From Jeotgalibaca dankookensis (GTDB lineage Bacteria; Bacillota; Bacilli; Lactobacillales; Aerococcaceae): a stretch of 64,000 nt of DNA. Below, piece after piece: positions 27,095-36,928 of the stretch (the stretch's first letter is position 1; every line of letters starts with the position of its first letter). The DNA lies in contig NZ_CP019728.1 in assembly GCF_002005405.1 (NCBI RefSeq), positions 1,612,001 through 1,676,000 of the forward strand. Reading direction: 5' to 3'. The notes beneath the pieces are model-generated. The model was not told the origin of the DNA and made no database searches. It was given only the letters and a program-made list of their open reading frames with translations. Both the position numbers and the translations under genes were made by a program.

Positions 27095-28309
27095 TTAAAT
27101 ATTTATTTCGTCCGTAACGGTCTCATTTAAGCATTCCGCTATGCGCTTAAAAGCTTGTTGAACTAACTCCAACGATGTTCCTAAATTGATACGAATATAA
27201 TCTTCGCCTCCGGGACCAAACGATAGCCCTTCTTGCACTAAAACGCCTTTTGTCTGTGCTAGTTTAGTAGTAAAGATTTCACCACTCATCCCAGTATCAG
27301 AGACATCTATCCATAAAACATAAGAGGCATCCATGGGCATTAATTCCAACTGTGGTATCTCTTTTTCTACAAATTTGACTACCCATTGGTAATTATTAAC
27401 AATGTAGCTAAAACATTCTTGTACCCATTCTAAGCCTTCTGGTGTATAACTTGCGACAAGCGCTGCCGCACCAAGGGTATTGGGTTGTTCAATGTGGCAT
27501 TTTACGAGTGTTTCTCGATATTGTTCACATAATTTATTATTAGGAATAATGACATAACTTGTCTTTAAACCAGCAATATTAAAGGCTTTGTTAGGGGAGT
27601 TAACATATATTAAATTTTGGCGATACTTTTCTTCCAAATCAAGTGCACTTGTAAAAGTACCATTTTGGATGTGGTCAGAATGAGCTTCATCTGAAACTAA
27701 AATGACATTATACTTTAGGCACAATTCAGCAAGTCGCGTTAAATCTTGTCGTGACCAAACGGTGCCACCTGGATTATGGGGGTTACATAAAATGAATAAT
27801 TTTGGTTTTGACTCTTGCATTTGGTTTTCTAACTCTTCAAAATCAATCATAAACCGTTTTTCTTCATTTACCAGGAGTTTGTTTTCTATTAGGATTCCTT
27901 GGTTGTTTTCAGTTGCTTCTCGAAAAGGATTGTACACGGGTGTATGCATTAACACGCGGTCTCCTGGTTGGATAAAGGTTTGGACCACGTGATATAAGGA
28001 ACTGACAATACCATAATCTAGGCAAATTTCTTCTAGAGGAACTTGATTATCTGTTTTTAGAGTCATCCAATATTGAATGGCTCTAAAAAAGTTTTCATAG
28101 GGATAAATATAGGCGAAAGTCTTTTTCTCCATAAGATTTTCTAGATGATTACAAACGGGCGGTGCGAGTTCAAAGTCCATATCAGCAATCCACATCGAAA
28201 TGTAGTCATCGGGTATAGGACCAAAGCGATCCTCATTGATACTTTTTGTCCATTTAATTGAATCATCTTTATCGCGATCTGCTAGCCGATCAAAATTATA
28301 TTTTAACAT
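27095..28309 (-). CDS. PatB/MalY-type cystathionine beta-lyase / aminotransferase
   Basis: 404 residues, intact. Fold-type I PLP enzyme: the lysine is in NSPNKAFNIAGLK (~residue 243), with WIADMDFELAPPV near the N-terminus and NPHNPGGTVWSRQDL (~191-205) as in MalY/PatB. It cleaves C-S bonds of cystathionine, cystine or cysteine to pyruvate, ammonia and a thiol. First gene of the three-gene cassette with the disulfide reductase (14 bases downstream) and the cystine-type symporter, both of which are now broken, so it is the only gene of the cassette still able to work. Confidence 0.9.
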   Translation of the reverse strand: MLKYNFDRLADRDKDDSIKWTKSINEDRFGPIPDDYISMWIADMDFELAPPVCNHLENLMEKKTFAYIYPYENFFRAIQYWMTLKTDNQVPLEEICLDYGIVSSLYHVVQTFIQPGDRVLMHTPVYNPFREATENNQGILIENKLLVNEEKRFMIDFEELENQMQESKPKLFILCNPHNPGGTVWSRQDLTRLAELCLKYNVILVSDEAHSDHIQNGTFTSALDLEEKYRQNLIYVNSPNKAFNIAGLKTSYVIIPNNKLCEQYRETLVKCHIEQPNTLGAAALVASYTPEGLEWVQECFSYIVNNYQWVVKFVEKEIPQLELMPMDASYVLWIDVSDTGMSGEIFTTKLAQTKGVLVQEGLSFGPGGEDYIRINLGTSLELVQQAFKRIAECLNETVTDEINI

Positions 28310-28361
28310 GCTATCCCACCTTTTTTGATGTCTTATTGTTAGTTTAACATAAGGTTATAAG

Positions 28362-28387
28362 AAAAGACTCCTAACTAGGAGTCTTTT
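28362..28387 (-). terminator. Terminator overlapping the ROK kinase stop codon
   Basis: Perfect 11-bp stem AAAAGACTCCT / AGGAGTCTTTT; the gene's last codons and TAG stop lie in the first arm. Confidence 0.8.
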
Positions 28388-29267
28388 TAGAACCAATTTG
28401 TTTATAATAGGATGCAACAGCACCAATTAAGTTTGCTTGATTTTGAAACTGGCAGGGAACGATAATGGCATCTACCTCTTGTGCACGAGTACAAACCAAT
28501 AATTCTTTAACTCGCTTTTCAACCGATTGAATAAATGCTGTTTGTGCTGACATTCCGCCACCTATAACAACCATATCTGGATTGTAAGCGACTAAAAGGT
28601 TTTGGATACCTCTAGCAAGATTATTACGCAAGTCATTCACGTACCGACTTGCTACTGCATCCCCTTCAAGCGCTAATTGAAATATTTTTTCTCCGCTTAT
28701 TTGCTCCAATAATTTATTTTCTTCTTGATATTTTTTTGCCATTGCAACCGGACTGGCTAAGTCACTAAAATTTTGCGTATCCGTAAGTAGCATATACCCA
28801 AATTCACCGCCGAATAAGTTCCGTCCCTTAATAAGCTCTCCGTTTAAAATAATTGCACCTCCAATACCGGTTCCAATTACAATAAAAACAACGTTGTCCA
28901 CACCTTTAGCTACTCCTTGCCATGTTTCTGCAAGGGCAGCACAATTGGCATCATTTTCAAGGGTGACTGGTACACCTAATAAAGTTTCTAATTCATCACG
29001 GATTGGAAAATGATGTAAATAAGAAACAGCGCTGAATCCTCGAACAACACCTTCTTCGGAATAAACAGATCCTGGGCTACTAAAAGCGGCCCCTTCAAGC
29101 TTTCCACCGGTAACTTTTTCAATTTGATCAAAAGTATTTTTTAATTGCATTTTTAATTCTGCCCAACTGAGCGGTGTTTGAAAACTATTAACTGGATAGA
29201 GTTGATTATTTTCCCACCTACCACATTTAACAGAAGTTCCACCAATATCAAATACAGCTAACGCCAT
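28371..29267 (-). CDS. ROK-family sugar kinase (no zinc motif)
   Basis: 298 residues from ATG 29267 (AGGAGGTGATGATT ribosome site). ATP motif FDIGGTSVKCG, substrate site LENDANCAALAE (~119-130) and GTGIGGAIILNGELIKG are typical of ROK kinases. The CxCGxxGCxE zinc site after the EFG motif is absent, as in beta-glucoside kinases and some hexose kinases. It likely phosphorylates a sugar set free by the GH1 enzyme, whose gene lies 30 bases upstream. Last gene of the importer-GH1 group. Sugar specificity is open. Confidence 0.88.
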   Translation of the reverse strand: MALAVFDIGGTSVKCGRWENNQLYPVNSFQTPLSWAELKMQLKNTFDQIEKVTGGKLEGAAFSSPGSVYSEEGVVRGFSAVSYLHHFPIRDELETLLGVPVTLENDANCAALAETWQGVAKGVDNVVFIVIGTGIGGAIILNGELIKGRNLFGGEFGYMLLTDTQNFSDLASPVAMAKKYQEENKLLEQISGEKIFQLALEGDAVASRYVNDLRNNLARGIQNLLVAYNPDMVVIGGGMSAQTAFIQSVEKRVKELLVCTRAQEVDAIIVPCQFQNQANLIGAVASYYKQIGSKKTPS

Positions 29268-29297
29268 AATCATCACCTCCTCTTAACTCGCTATAAA

Positions 29298-30695
29298 TTA
29301 AAGATCGAGTTTACTTTCCTCGATAATTCCATGCAACCAAAACGAACTTTTTTTAGGAATTCGATTGCCCGTTTCTAAGTCCAATCTGTAAAAGCCATAA
29401 CGGTTTTTATAGGCATTTAGCCAAGACCAACAATCCACAAAGGTCCACAGATGGTAGCCATAACAACTTGACTCAGCTTCTATGGCTTTGAGAATCTGTT
29501 CTAAATGGTCACGAATAAATTCAATTCGGTAATCATCCTGGATAATCCCTTCAGCATCCATGAAACGCTCTTCATCAGCTACTCCCATTCCATTTTCTGA
29601 TATATACCAAGGAATATTATGATAGTCATTTTTAATCATCATGGCAATATCATATATCCCTTCAGGGTATATCTCCCAACCACGGTAGGGATTCATTTTT
29701 TTGTCTGGCCAATCGTAGGCTTTTGAAAAATCTGCCGGGCTCTTAGCAGGAATATTCACTTTCTCTTTATCAACTGCCTGCACACGCAATGGTTGATAAT
29801 AATTGACACCTAAGAAATCTACTTTCCCTTGTAATAATAAAGCAGCATCTTCTGGTTCAATTTTTGGTAACAAGTTATTTTCTTTGAGTGTTTCAATTAA
29901 AAACGGTGAATAGTGACCATTTACTGCTGGCTCCAAAAAGCTCTTAATATGCCACTCTTCTGCATAACGTTTCGCTTTTTGATCATCAGATTGATCAGAC
30001 TTTGCATAGACGGGTGATAGGTTCAAGATAATACCTATTTCTTTGCCGGAATCCTCCATAACAGAACGAAACTCTCGAACAGCAGCTGCATGTGCCAACA
30101 TGGTGTGATAACCTACTGTAATAGCACGTTTAAAGTCATATACTTGAGGCCAGTGATCATTTCCTAAATACCCACATTGGACGTGTACAATGGGCTCGTT
30201 AAACGTGGTCCAAGTATCAACCAAGTCACCAAACTGCTCAAAAGCAGTTCGAGCATAAAAAGCAAATGCTTCAATAGATGTACGATTCTCCCAACCACCT
30301 TTTTCCATCAACCACCAAGGCATATCGAAATGAAAGAGATTGATAATGGGTTGAACGCCATTCTTTTTAATTTGGATAAAATAGTCACGATAAAAAGCAA
30401 CCGCTTCTTGATTGAGTGTCTGTCCGTCTGGCAGCAATCGATTCCAAGATATAGACGTCCGGAAAGAGTTCAACCCCATATCGGCCATTAACTGTGCATC
30501 TTCTGGGTAACGCTCGTATACATAGGAAGTGTGTTGTGGTCCAACCTGGTTATAAAACCGTTCTGGTTCTTTTTCATACCAGACATCCCACGTACTAGCA
30601 GTTCTTCCATCTGCATACTGCGCGCCTTCTGATTGCGGGGCAGAAGTCGCCGCTCCCCATAAAAAACCTTCTGGGAATATATTTGTATTTGTCAT
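29298..30695 (-). CDS. Family 1 glycoside hydrolase (beta-glucosidase/galactosidase type)
   Basis: 465 residues from ATG 30695 (AAAGGAGC). The acid/base Glu is in TWTTFNEP (~residue 167) and the nucleophile in YISENGMG (~370), so catalysis is intact. The loop before RYGF reads DCWSWLNAYKNRYG and does not show the clear Ser-Lys-Tyr arrangement of 6-phospho-specific members; together with an ABC rather than PTS importer this favours unphosphorylated substrates. No signal peptide: cytoplasmic. It follows the binding-protein gene after a large hairpin and precedes a ROK kinase. Confidence 0.92.
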   Translation of the reverse strand: MTNTNIFPEGFLWGAATSAPQSEGAQYADGRTASTWDVWYEKEPERFYNQVGPQHTSYVYERYPEDAQLMADMGLNSFRTSISWNRLLPDGQTLNQEAVAFYRDYFIQIKKNGVQPIINLFHFDMPWWLMEKGGWENRTSIEAFAFYARTAFEQFGDLVDTWTTFNEPIVHVQCGYLGNDHWPQVYDFKRAITVGYHTMLAHAAAVREFRSVMEDSGKEIGIILNLSPVYAKSDQSDDQKAKRYAEEWHIKSFLEPAVNGHYSPFLIETLKENNLLPKIEPEDAALLLQGKVDFLGVNYYQPLRVQAVDKEKVNIPAKSPADFSKAYDWPDKKMNPYRGWEIYPEGIYDIAMMIKNDYHNIPWYISENGMGVADEERFMDAEGIIQDDYRIEFIRDHLEQILKAIEAESSCYGYHLWTFVDCWSWLNAYKNRYGFYRLDLETGNRIPKKSSFWLHGIIEESKLDL

Positions 30696-30728
30696 AATAG
30701 CTCCTTTCAACTTCCTGATTTATTTAGA

Positions 30729-30770
30729 ATAGCTCGTACTGTTTTCACTAAGAAAACGCGTACGAGCTAT
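30729..30770 (-). terminator. Large hairpin between binding protein and GH1 genes
   Basis: ATAGCTCGTAC / GTACGAGCTAT enclosing GTTTTC / GAAAAC. There is no clear T-run on the minus strand, so it may serve to stabilise the upstream importer mRNA or to attenuate read-through rather than to stop it fully. Confidence 0.6.
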
Positions 30771-30804
30771 CATAATATTTTATAACCCTTCTACAATTAG
30801 GTTA

Positions 30805-32454
30805 TTATTCAGCTGATTCTAACCATCTGTCATAAGCACTTTGGTATACTTCTACATAATCTTCCACACCGATTTTTTCGATAGTAGAAACATATTCTTC
30901 CCAGTTTTCATCATTGAGCTCTAGTTGTCCAGTAATAAATTGGGCTTCTGAGTTACGGACATACGTTTGAAGGTCAACTTCTACACCACTAACAACTTCT
31001 TGTTCTTCAGGTGTTAAATAAACAAGTGGGTAAGCAACTTCACCGTATTTATTAACTTTTGCATCAGACTCTTCTTGTAGGAAGATTTCAAAATCAGAGA
31101 TACCTTCATCCCCGATTGGATCGAGTTCGTGATCAGTATTAACTGGGGTTACAATACCATAGTCAGGAGTAATTTGACCACGATACTCTTCTCGGTTTGT
31201 AGCTTCCAAATCTTCTCTAAATTGACGTTCTCCGCCTTCTTCATCGACCCATTCCCATAGATAACCAGCAGGTCCTCTGTTTAGGTAGTCATGTCCTTCT
31301 TTAGAGTAGAAATAGTCGACCCACCTCATTGCAGCAGCAGGGTTCGGATTTTCTTTCGTAATCGCAAAAGCTCCTCTTTGAATACCAGTACTCATTGGGA
31401 AGATTGCTTCTTCTGAATATTCACTGGTCATAGGTCCCATCATTGGATTGATAATCGCTTCCTCTTCCGTTTGTCCGGTAGTGAAGAAAGAGAACCAGTC
31501 TGGGAACATACCAAGTTTGTCGTTTTCACCTTTTGCTTTTTTCTGTTCATCTGCTTGTGAGAATACCTCTTTGTCTAGAAGGCCTTCTTCATATAATTTA
31601 TGCATAAATTCTAGATAACCACGGTAGTTTTCGGTCATTGGTGCATAACGTACTTCACCATCGTGTTCTTCAATACCCCACTCTTTTATTCCAAAAGCAG
31701 ATAGTAACCATGGACGTGTACTATCCATTTTAACGTCTGTTAAAGGAATCTCATCTGCTTGGCCGTTCCCATTTGGATCTTCATTTTTGAAGCGTACAAG
31801 CATATCGTAAAGTTCATCGGTTGTTTTTGGAACGTCTTCAATTCCAAGTGCTTCCATCCATTCACCATTTATCCAAACTGGTCCACGAATCCATGTTGAT
31901 GTCGCACCCCCATTAATTCTTGGTAAAGTATAGATATTACCATCTGTAGAAGTAATAGATTGTCTAATTTCTGGTTTTTCTTCTAATACTTTGCTGATAT
32001 TTGGTCCGTATTCTTCAATCAAGTCATTCAATGGTACCAATAGTCCTTGACTACCATAATCAACTTCTAGAGCAGGTGTTAACACATCTGATCCTGGTGC
32101 ATAGATGACATCTGGTAGCTCCCCACTAGCAAACGTTAAGTTGAAGCGTGTACTAAAGTCACTTAGCGGCGGTGTTGTATATTCAAAATTAATATTTGTT
32201 TTCTTTGCATATTCAGTTAAAGTTGGCATATCTTCCCATTCAGCCATTCCAGTACCAGGCGCAATCATAGTCATTTCAATTGGCTCATCTACAATAGGGA
32301 ACCCTTCTTTATTTACTTCAGCATTTCCAGCTGCTGTATTACCACCAGAAGTTGCAACGCTAGATGTTTCAGCGCCATCTCCCCCACAAGCTGCTAATAA
32401 AAAGGCACTAGAAAAAATCATCCCTGCCATTACATAACCTTTTCGATTTTTCAT
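30805..32454 (-). CDS. ABC importer substrate-binding lipoprotein (LplA/NgtS-type)
   Basis: 549 residues. Lipoprotein signal with lipobox LLAAC (Cys23), then a low-complexity Ser/Gly/Ala linker and a large family-1 extracellular binding domain. The size above 500 residues and DWFSFFTTGQTEEEAI-like acidic surface are typical of the LplA-like group that binds complex oligosaccharides. It captures glycan fragments outside the cell for the two permeases encoded just upstream. ATG 32454 follows AGGAGTGGAAG. No ATPase gene lies in the operon; LplBC systems usually share a general MsmK-type ATPase. Confidence 0.93.
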   Translation of the reverse strand: MKNRKGYVMAGMIFSSAFLLAACGGDGAETSSVATSGGNTAAGNAEVNKEGFPIVDEPIEMTMIAPGTGMAEWEDMPTLTEYAKKTNINFEYTTPPLSDFSTRFNLTFASGELPDVIYAPGSDVLTPALEVDYGSQGLLVPLNDLIEEYGPNISKVLEEKPEIRQSITSTDGNIYTLPRINGGATSTWIRGPVWINGEWMEALGIEDVPKTTDELYDMLVRFKNEDPNGNGQADEIPLTDVKMDSTRPWLLSAFGIKEWGIEEHDGEVRYAPMTENYRGYLEFMHKLYEEGLLDKEVFSQADEQKKAKGENDKLGMFPDWFSFFTTGQTEEEAIINPMMGPMTSEYSEEAIFPMSTGIQRGAFAITKENPNPAAAMRWVDYFYSKEGHDYLNRGPAGYLWEWVDEEGGERQFREDLEATNREEYRGQITPDYGIVTPVNTDHELDPIGDEGISDFEIFLQEESDAKVNKYGEVAYPLVYLTPEEQEVVSGVEVDLQTYVRNSEAQFITGQLELNDENWEEYVSTIEKIGVEDYVEVYQSAYDRWLESAE

Positions 32455-32485
32455 TACTCTTCCACTCCTTATTTTTTATATTTTA

Positions 32486-33415
32486 TTACCCTTTAATTGA
32501 CCCTACCATAACGCCTTTTACAAAATATTTTTGTAAGAAAGGATAAACCAAAATGATAGGTAGCGTTGCAACAATCATAACGCCATATTTGATAATGGCA
32601 CTTAAGTTTTGTTGCTGATTTAAAAACAGTGCTGTTTCTTCAGACATCATGGTTGTAGGGTTTGAAGATAAATCTTGCAAGACAAGAATTTCCCGTAAAA
32701 CCATTTGCAGGGGATACTTAGAACGGTCATCAATATAAAGTAAGGCTTGGAAATATTGATTCCAATGACCGACCCCATAAAACAGTGTCATAACAGCAAT
32801 GATCGGTTTAGCTAAAGGAAGGACAATTAAGAAAAAGATATTAAAGTCCGTAGCGCCATCCACAACGGCTGCTTCCGTTAATTCATCGGGAATTGATGTT
32901 TGGAAAAAAGTCCGTGTAACGACGATATTGTAAACAGACGCCGCTCCTGGTAGTATCAAGGCCCACATTGTATTAGTTAGTCCCATACTATTTACGAGGA
33001 TATAAGATGGGATTAGCCCACCCGATACAAACATCGTAATAACCATCATCTTAGTGAAAAAGTTTTTAAAAGGAAAGTCTTTTCGCGATAGGACGTAACC
33101 AGCAGGAATCGTCACTAGTAAGTTAACCGTCGTACCGACAACGGTGTAAATAATTGTATTGGTATAACCACGCCAAATGGTTTGGTTACTCAAAATTTTT
33201 CTATATCCTTCAAAGGTTACTTCCTTTGGAAAGAGCCACATCTCACCCGAATTGACGACACTTGGATCACTCAAGGAAGCGCTTAAAATATAGATTAAAG
33301 GATAAGCTACGATTAGAAAAATCACAATCAACATCACGTAGATAATCGCTAAGAATACACGATCTGATGGTGATTCTTTTATAGCAGATTTTTTTATAAC
33401 GGCTGAGTTTCTCAT
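32486..33415 (-). CDS. ABC sugar permease, LplC/YtcP type
   Basis: 309 residues from ATG 33415 (GGGAG seven bases before; the frame is open to 33460, overlapping the other permease). Six membrane segments and the ATPase-contact EAA loop EAAVVDGATDFNIFFLIVLPLAKP (broken here: EAAVVDGATDF then FFLIVLPLAKP, about 203-226). Second permease of the importer. The gene overlaps or nearly abuts the first permease gene and lies 31 bases before the binding-protein gene. Membrane protein for oligosaccharide uptake. Confidence 0.93.
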   Translation of the reverse strand: MRNSAVIKKSAIKESPSDRVFLAIIYVMLIVIFLIVAYPLIYILSASLSDPSVVNSGEMWLFPKEVTFEGYRKILSNQTIWRGYTNTIIYTVVGTTVNLLVTIPAGYVLSRKDFPFKNFFTKMMVITMFVSGGLIPSYILVNSMGLTNTMWALILPGAASVYNIVVTRTFFQTSIPDELTEAAVVDGATDFNIFFLIVLPLAKPIIAVMTLFYGVGHWNQYFQALLYIDDRSKYPLQMVLREILVLQDLSSNPTTMMSEETALFLNQQQNLSAIIKYGVMIVATLPIILVYPFLQKYFVKGVMVGSIKG

Positions 33416-33440
33416 AGTAACTCCCATTCTCCTTTCTTTC

Positions 33441-34385
33441 TTACCATAGTGACACATCATTCAATTTAGATGATATTTTGTTTACGGTAATTAATAAGAT
33501 TGAATTAATAACTGAGTTAAATAAACCAATTGCTGCAGCATAACTATATTGAGCATCGAGCAAACCTTGTTGATAAGTAAAGGTCGAAATAACGTTAGAA
33601 GTCGGCATGTTTAAAGGATTTTGCATTAAAAGAATTTTTTCGTGTCCTAACGACATAATGCCACCAAAGTTCATGATTAACAAAATGACCATGGTTGGTA
33701 CTAATACGGGTAAATTAATATACCAAAGTCTCTGTATCCTAGATGCGCCATCAATTGTAGCCGCTTCATGTAGTTGGGAATCTACTCCGGATAGAGCTGC
33801 CATATAGATAACTGAGTTCCAACCTGTACTTTGCCAAACACCTGACAATACATAAATTGTTCTAAACCATCGTGGATCCTCCATAAAAGCTTTCCCTTCG
33901 AAGCCCAGTGCTTCTAGACCATGGTTGATAATCCCTGAAGTAGGAGAAAGAAAAGCAATAATCATCCCAACAATAACAACTGTTGATATAAAGTGCGGTG
34001 CATACGTAACCGTTTGGATTGTCTTTTTAAAACTCCCGTCTTTTATTTCGTTCAAGGCAAGAGCTAAAAGAATAGGAATTGGAAAACCGAATACCAATGA
34101 ATAAATACTAATCCCTAGAGTATTTTTTAGTAGATCCCAGAAATAATAAGATTCAAAGAACTTTGTAAAGTGCTTAAACCCTACCCAAGGACTCCCCCAA
34201 ATTCCTAATGAAGGCATATAATTTTTAAAAGCTATTTGTACGCCATACATCGGCCCATAATGAAAGACGAGAAAAAAAGCAAAAGCTGGTAAAATTAAAA
34301 GATAAAGCTGCCAACTATTTAAAATATTTTTTCTTCTACTTTTCTTCTTTTTTGTCGCAGTTAGTGTAGTTGTTTGTTTTTCCAT
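33441..34385 (-). CDS. ABC sugar permease, LplB/YteP type
   Basis: 314 residues from ATG 34385. A basic N-terminus (KKKKSRRKN) leads into six membrane segments; EAA loop EAATIDGASRIQRLW is at about 220-234. It pairs with the LplC-type permease encoded next. First gene of the importer operon, behind a good promoter (34474-34502) with a cre-like box. Systems of this permease type import rhamnogalacturonan pieces, alginate or N-glycans. Confidence 0.93.
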   Translation of the reverse strand: MEKQTTTLTATKKKKSRRKNILNSWQLYLLILPAFAFFLVFHYGPMYGVQIAFKNYMPSLGIWGSPWVGFKHFTKFFESYYFWDLLKNTLGISIYSLVFGFPIPILLALALNEIKDGSFKKTIQTVTYAPHFISTVVIVGMIIAFLSPTSGIINHGLEALGFEGKAFMEDPRWFRTIYVLSGVWQSTGWNSVIYMAALSGVDSQLHEAATIDGASRIQRLWYINLPVLVPTMVILLIMNFGGIMSLGHEKILLMQNPLNMPTSNVISTFTYQQGLLDAQYSYAAAIGLFNSVINSILLITVNKISSKLNDVSLW

Positions 34386-34460
34386 CACCGTGTCCCTTCC
34401 TTTCTTTTCTTTCTTAATAAATCATCCTATATGTACAGATGTTTATTTAAATGCGGTTCT

Positions 34461-34475
34461 TGTAAGCACTTCCAT
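34461..34475. promoter_or_regulatory. cre-like box of the importer operon
   Basis: Minus strand ATGGAAGTGCTTACA fits the cre consensus with one mismatch and lies just downstream of the -10 of the importer promoter, where CcpA would block elongation. Confidence 0.45.
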
Positions 34476-34502
34476 TGTATCTTGTAACCCCTTTCTTTTC
34501 AA
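34474..34502 (-). promoter_or_regulatory. Promoter of the oligosaccharide importer operon
   Basis: On the minus strand TTGAAA (34497-34502), 17-base spacer, TACAAT (34474-34479); about 90 bases upstream of the LplB start. Confidence 0.65.
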
Positions 34503-34527
34503 TGTGTGAGTTTTGTCACACACAAAA

Positions 34528-34555
34528 AATAACCCTTGCTATTACAAGGGTTATT
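34528..34555 (-). terminator. Terminator of the AraC-type regulator gene
   Basis: AATAACCCTTG / CAAGGGTTATT, followed on the minus strand by TTTTTTG. Confidence 0.75.
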
Positions 34556-34603
34556 AGCGTTTTCCGATATAAGATACGGACACACATAGTCCAAACAGTC
34601 GCT

Positions 34604-36886
34604 TTATTTATCACTGTCTTGATATTTAAAACGATACTGACTAGGCGTTAGACCATTTTCTAAGCGGAATTTTCTAGTGAAATTCGATGCATCATAGTAA
34701 CCAACTTCAGTAATCAATTCTTTAATTGGCCTTTTCGTTTCTACTAATAATGTTTTAAATTGTTCCATTCGCAATGACTGAATGAGATGAGAAAAAGATT
34801 CTCCCGTTTCTTCCTTCACGAGTCGACTTGCATAAGAAACTGAAATATTTTGTTCAGCTGCAATCTCTCCTAGAGATATAGCCGGCGAATCATAATGAGA
34901 GTAAATGTAGTCAACGACTGTTCTTTTCATCTCTGTATTTTGTGTATCTTTTTCATGATCCAAGTTGTCGCAGATAGACGAAATAATATCTTCTAAAACC
35001 GGTTGTGCTAGATTGATGTCCTTAAAATCAGTTAATTGATAAATTTTTTCATATTGATAATACATATTAAATTCATTTGCTATTTTTAAGACACGATTAA
35101 ACATATCTGCAATCACTGCTTGTTTAGCGATAGAATGATGAATATCGTTTTTAATTTTTTGTTTGAGCTGTAAGACAATCTCAAAGGCAGCTTCTTTATT
35201 GCCTTGTTTCACACTTTGAACGAGTAGCATAATTTCTTCACGTGGATATTGGAAGGGAGCATCCTCTTGAACAATTTCAGCACGTTGCGTTAATTCTGTA
35301 AAAAATAAAACTGGACTTGATGTGTAGGTGTCCGACTTCATTTTTTCTAGAGCAGAACTTGCTTCAATATAAGAGTTTTTAATTTTATCGATCTTATCAT
35401 AAGCCGTTCCAATAGCGATTTTCCAAGCTAATGCTTGGTCGAAATCTTCCCTTTTAATAATCGTTTGAATATACTTTAAAGTTTTTTGCCAATTACACTT
35501 CGATTCTTTATCCATATTAATAACGACAATGATTTGATTATTAACTAGATAAGGAACCGTTGCTTCTATCCAAATTCCTTTTAGTTCAGGATGACTTTTG
35601 GTAATTTCTTGAACGATTGCTTCTACTTTGATAATTTTTTCAGGAACGTTGGTTTCTTTTTCAAATTCTACTATCATAACAGCATAGATAGCGTACGGAA
35701 AATTCAAGCCGACGTCTTCTAAATGTTGGAAGAACTCGGCATTATTTAAATACTTTCCTTCAACTAAATTTAAGAGCGCAGAATTTCGTACAATAGGTGC
35801 GTGCTCATTCATTAGCTGATTTAACTTAATATATTCTGCTTTTGTTTTATTAATATTTGTTTTTAGAAAAGCGAGTTCATCACCAATTTTATCGCCTTCT
35901 AATCGAAAAACACTTGCCAAGTTTTTTATAGGCCGATAATGTTTGTTAGCAAAATAAACGGAGACACCAATTCCGATACTTCCCAAAATAATAACCCATA
36001 AAAGAAAGGTCGCTAATAATCTTAATAAAGGAAAATAAAAACGAGTGGTTTCAATTAAAGACACAAAGGTCCACCCCGTTAGCGGGTTAACTTTACTACT
36101 CGCTACATAGGCTTGGTTATTTATTTTTGCTTTCCCATTTTTTATCATACTCTCTTGAATCTTTTCCAAATCAGACTCTGAAAAATCTTGGGATAATCCT
36201 TTTGATGCAACCAATCTGCCTTTCTCATCCACTAAAAAAGACAATTCTTTTTCTGTTTCTCTCATCGTTTCTAAGTTAGTTTGAATTTGATTGGTATTTA
36301 AAACAAAAACAAGCATCCCATTGTTAACATTGGACTGTCGCAGTGGAATCATATAATAAATATTTTTTTTCCTCACTTGATTTTCTTTATAGAAACGATC
36401 TAGCGTATGGATAGCCAGTTTCTCCTCAGAACTACTCAATGCATCAATTAATTGTTCTTTTTCTTCAACATTGAAATCTGTTGATTTATTTAATAACGCT
36501 TCGGTGGACATTATGCCATCTGAAGATAAAACGGTATTGCGATCTGTCAATAAAATGTACAGACTTTTTGTTGAACGCATGGAGTATTCATAACTTTTTA
36601 GGACTTCTGTTAGCTTATCTGAATTTGCTTCGACATTTAATAAATACCTCGATAGTTCATCTGAATATTTAATCTGATTCGCAACCGTATTCATTTCTAA
36701 AATTTGTTCATCCAATTGGAAACTTGCTTGTTCTAAAAAATTAGCATTTGTCGTTTGGAGCTCTTCTTCTAAACTACGGACGTAAAAGCTATTCACCAAT
36801 AATAAAAAAATAAACAAGGGAATAGAAAAAACAATTAAGTATGAAAAAACATATTTTTTATAGAGACTAGATTTCAGAATCTTCAT
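34604..36886 (-). CDS. YesS-like membrane sensor-regulator (Cache domain + AraC HTH)
   Basis: 760 residues. Membrane segments at about 10-32 and 285-310 enclose an extracellular Cache-like sensor; a HAMP-like linker and a ~300-residue middle domain lead to a C-terminal AraC double HTH (~665-755; SLGEIAAEQNISVSYASRLVKEETGESF and the GYYDASNFTRKFRLENGLTPSQYR signature in two pieces). Such one-protein sensors replace a two-component pair and switch on neighbouring oligosaccharide importers. It is encoded right upstream of the importer operon in the same direction. Ligand presumably extracellular glycan or its binding protein complex. Confidence 0.9.
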   Translation of the reverse strand: MKILKSSLYKKYVFSYLIVFSIPLFIFLLLVNSFYVRSLEEELQTTNANFLEQASFQLDEQILEMNTVANQIKYSDELSRYLLNVEANSDKLTEVLKSYEYSMRSTKSLYILLTDRNTVLSSDGIMSTEALLNKSTDFNVEEKEQLIDALSSSEEKLAIHTLDRFYKENQVRKKNIYYMIPLRQSNVNNGMLVFVLNTNQIQTNLETMRETEKELSFLVDEKGRLVASKGLSQDFSESDLEKIQESMIKNGKAKINNQAYVASSKVNPLTGWTFVSLIETTRFYFPLLRLLATFLLWVIILGSIGIGVSVYFANKHYRPIKNLASVFRLEGDKIGDELAFLKTNINKTKAEYIKLNQLMNEHAPIVRNSALLNLVEGKYLNNAEFFQHLEDVGLNFPYAIYAVMIVEFEKETNVPEKIIKVEAIVQEITKSHPELKGIWIEATVPYLVNNQIIVVINMDKESKCNWQKTLKYIQTIIKREDFDQALAWKIAIGTAYDKIDKIKNSYIEASSALEKMKSDTYTSSPVLFFTELTQRAEIVQEDAPFQYPREEIMLLVQSVKQGNKEAAFEIVLQLKQKIKNDIHHSIAKQAVIADMFNRVLKIANEFNMYYQYEKIYQLTDFKDINLAQPVLEDIISSICDNLDHEKDTQNTEMKRTVVDYIYSHYDSPAISLGEIAAEQNISVSYASRLVKEETGESFSHLIQSLRMEQFKTLLVETKRPIKELITEVGYYDASNFTRKFRLENGLTPSQYRFKYQDSDK

Positions 36887-36928
36887 AACGCTCTACAGAC
36901 TCCTTACTATTTAAAACAAAGGCGACTT

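Noticed and set aside
29298-30695. GH1 enzyme as a 6-phospho-beta-glucosidase
   Set aside because: The Ser-Lys-Tyr phosphate-binding arrangement is not clear before RYGF, and the import system is ABC, not PTS. The possibility is not fully closed.
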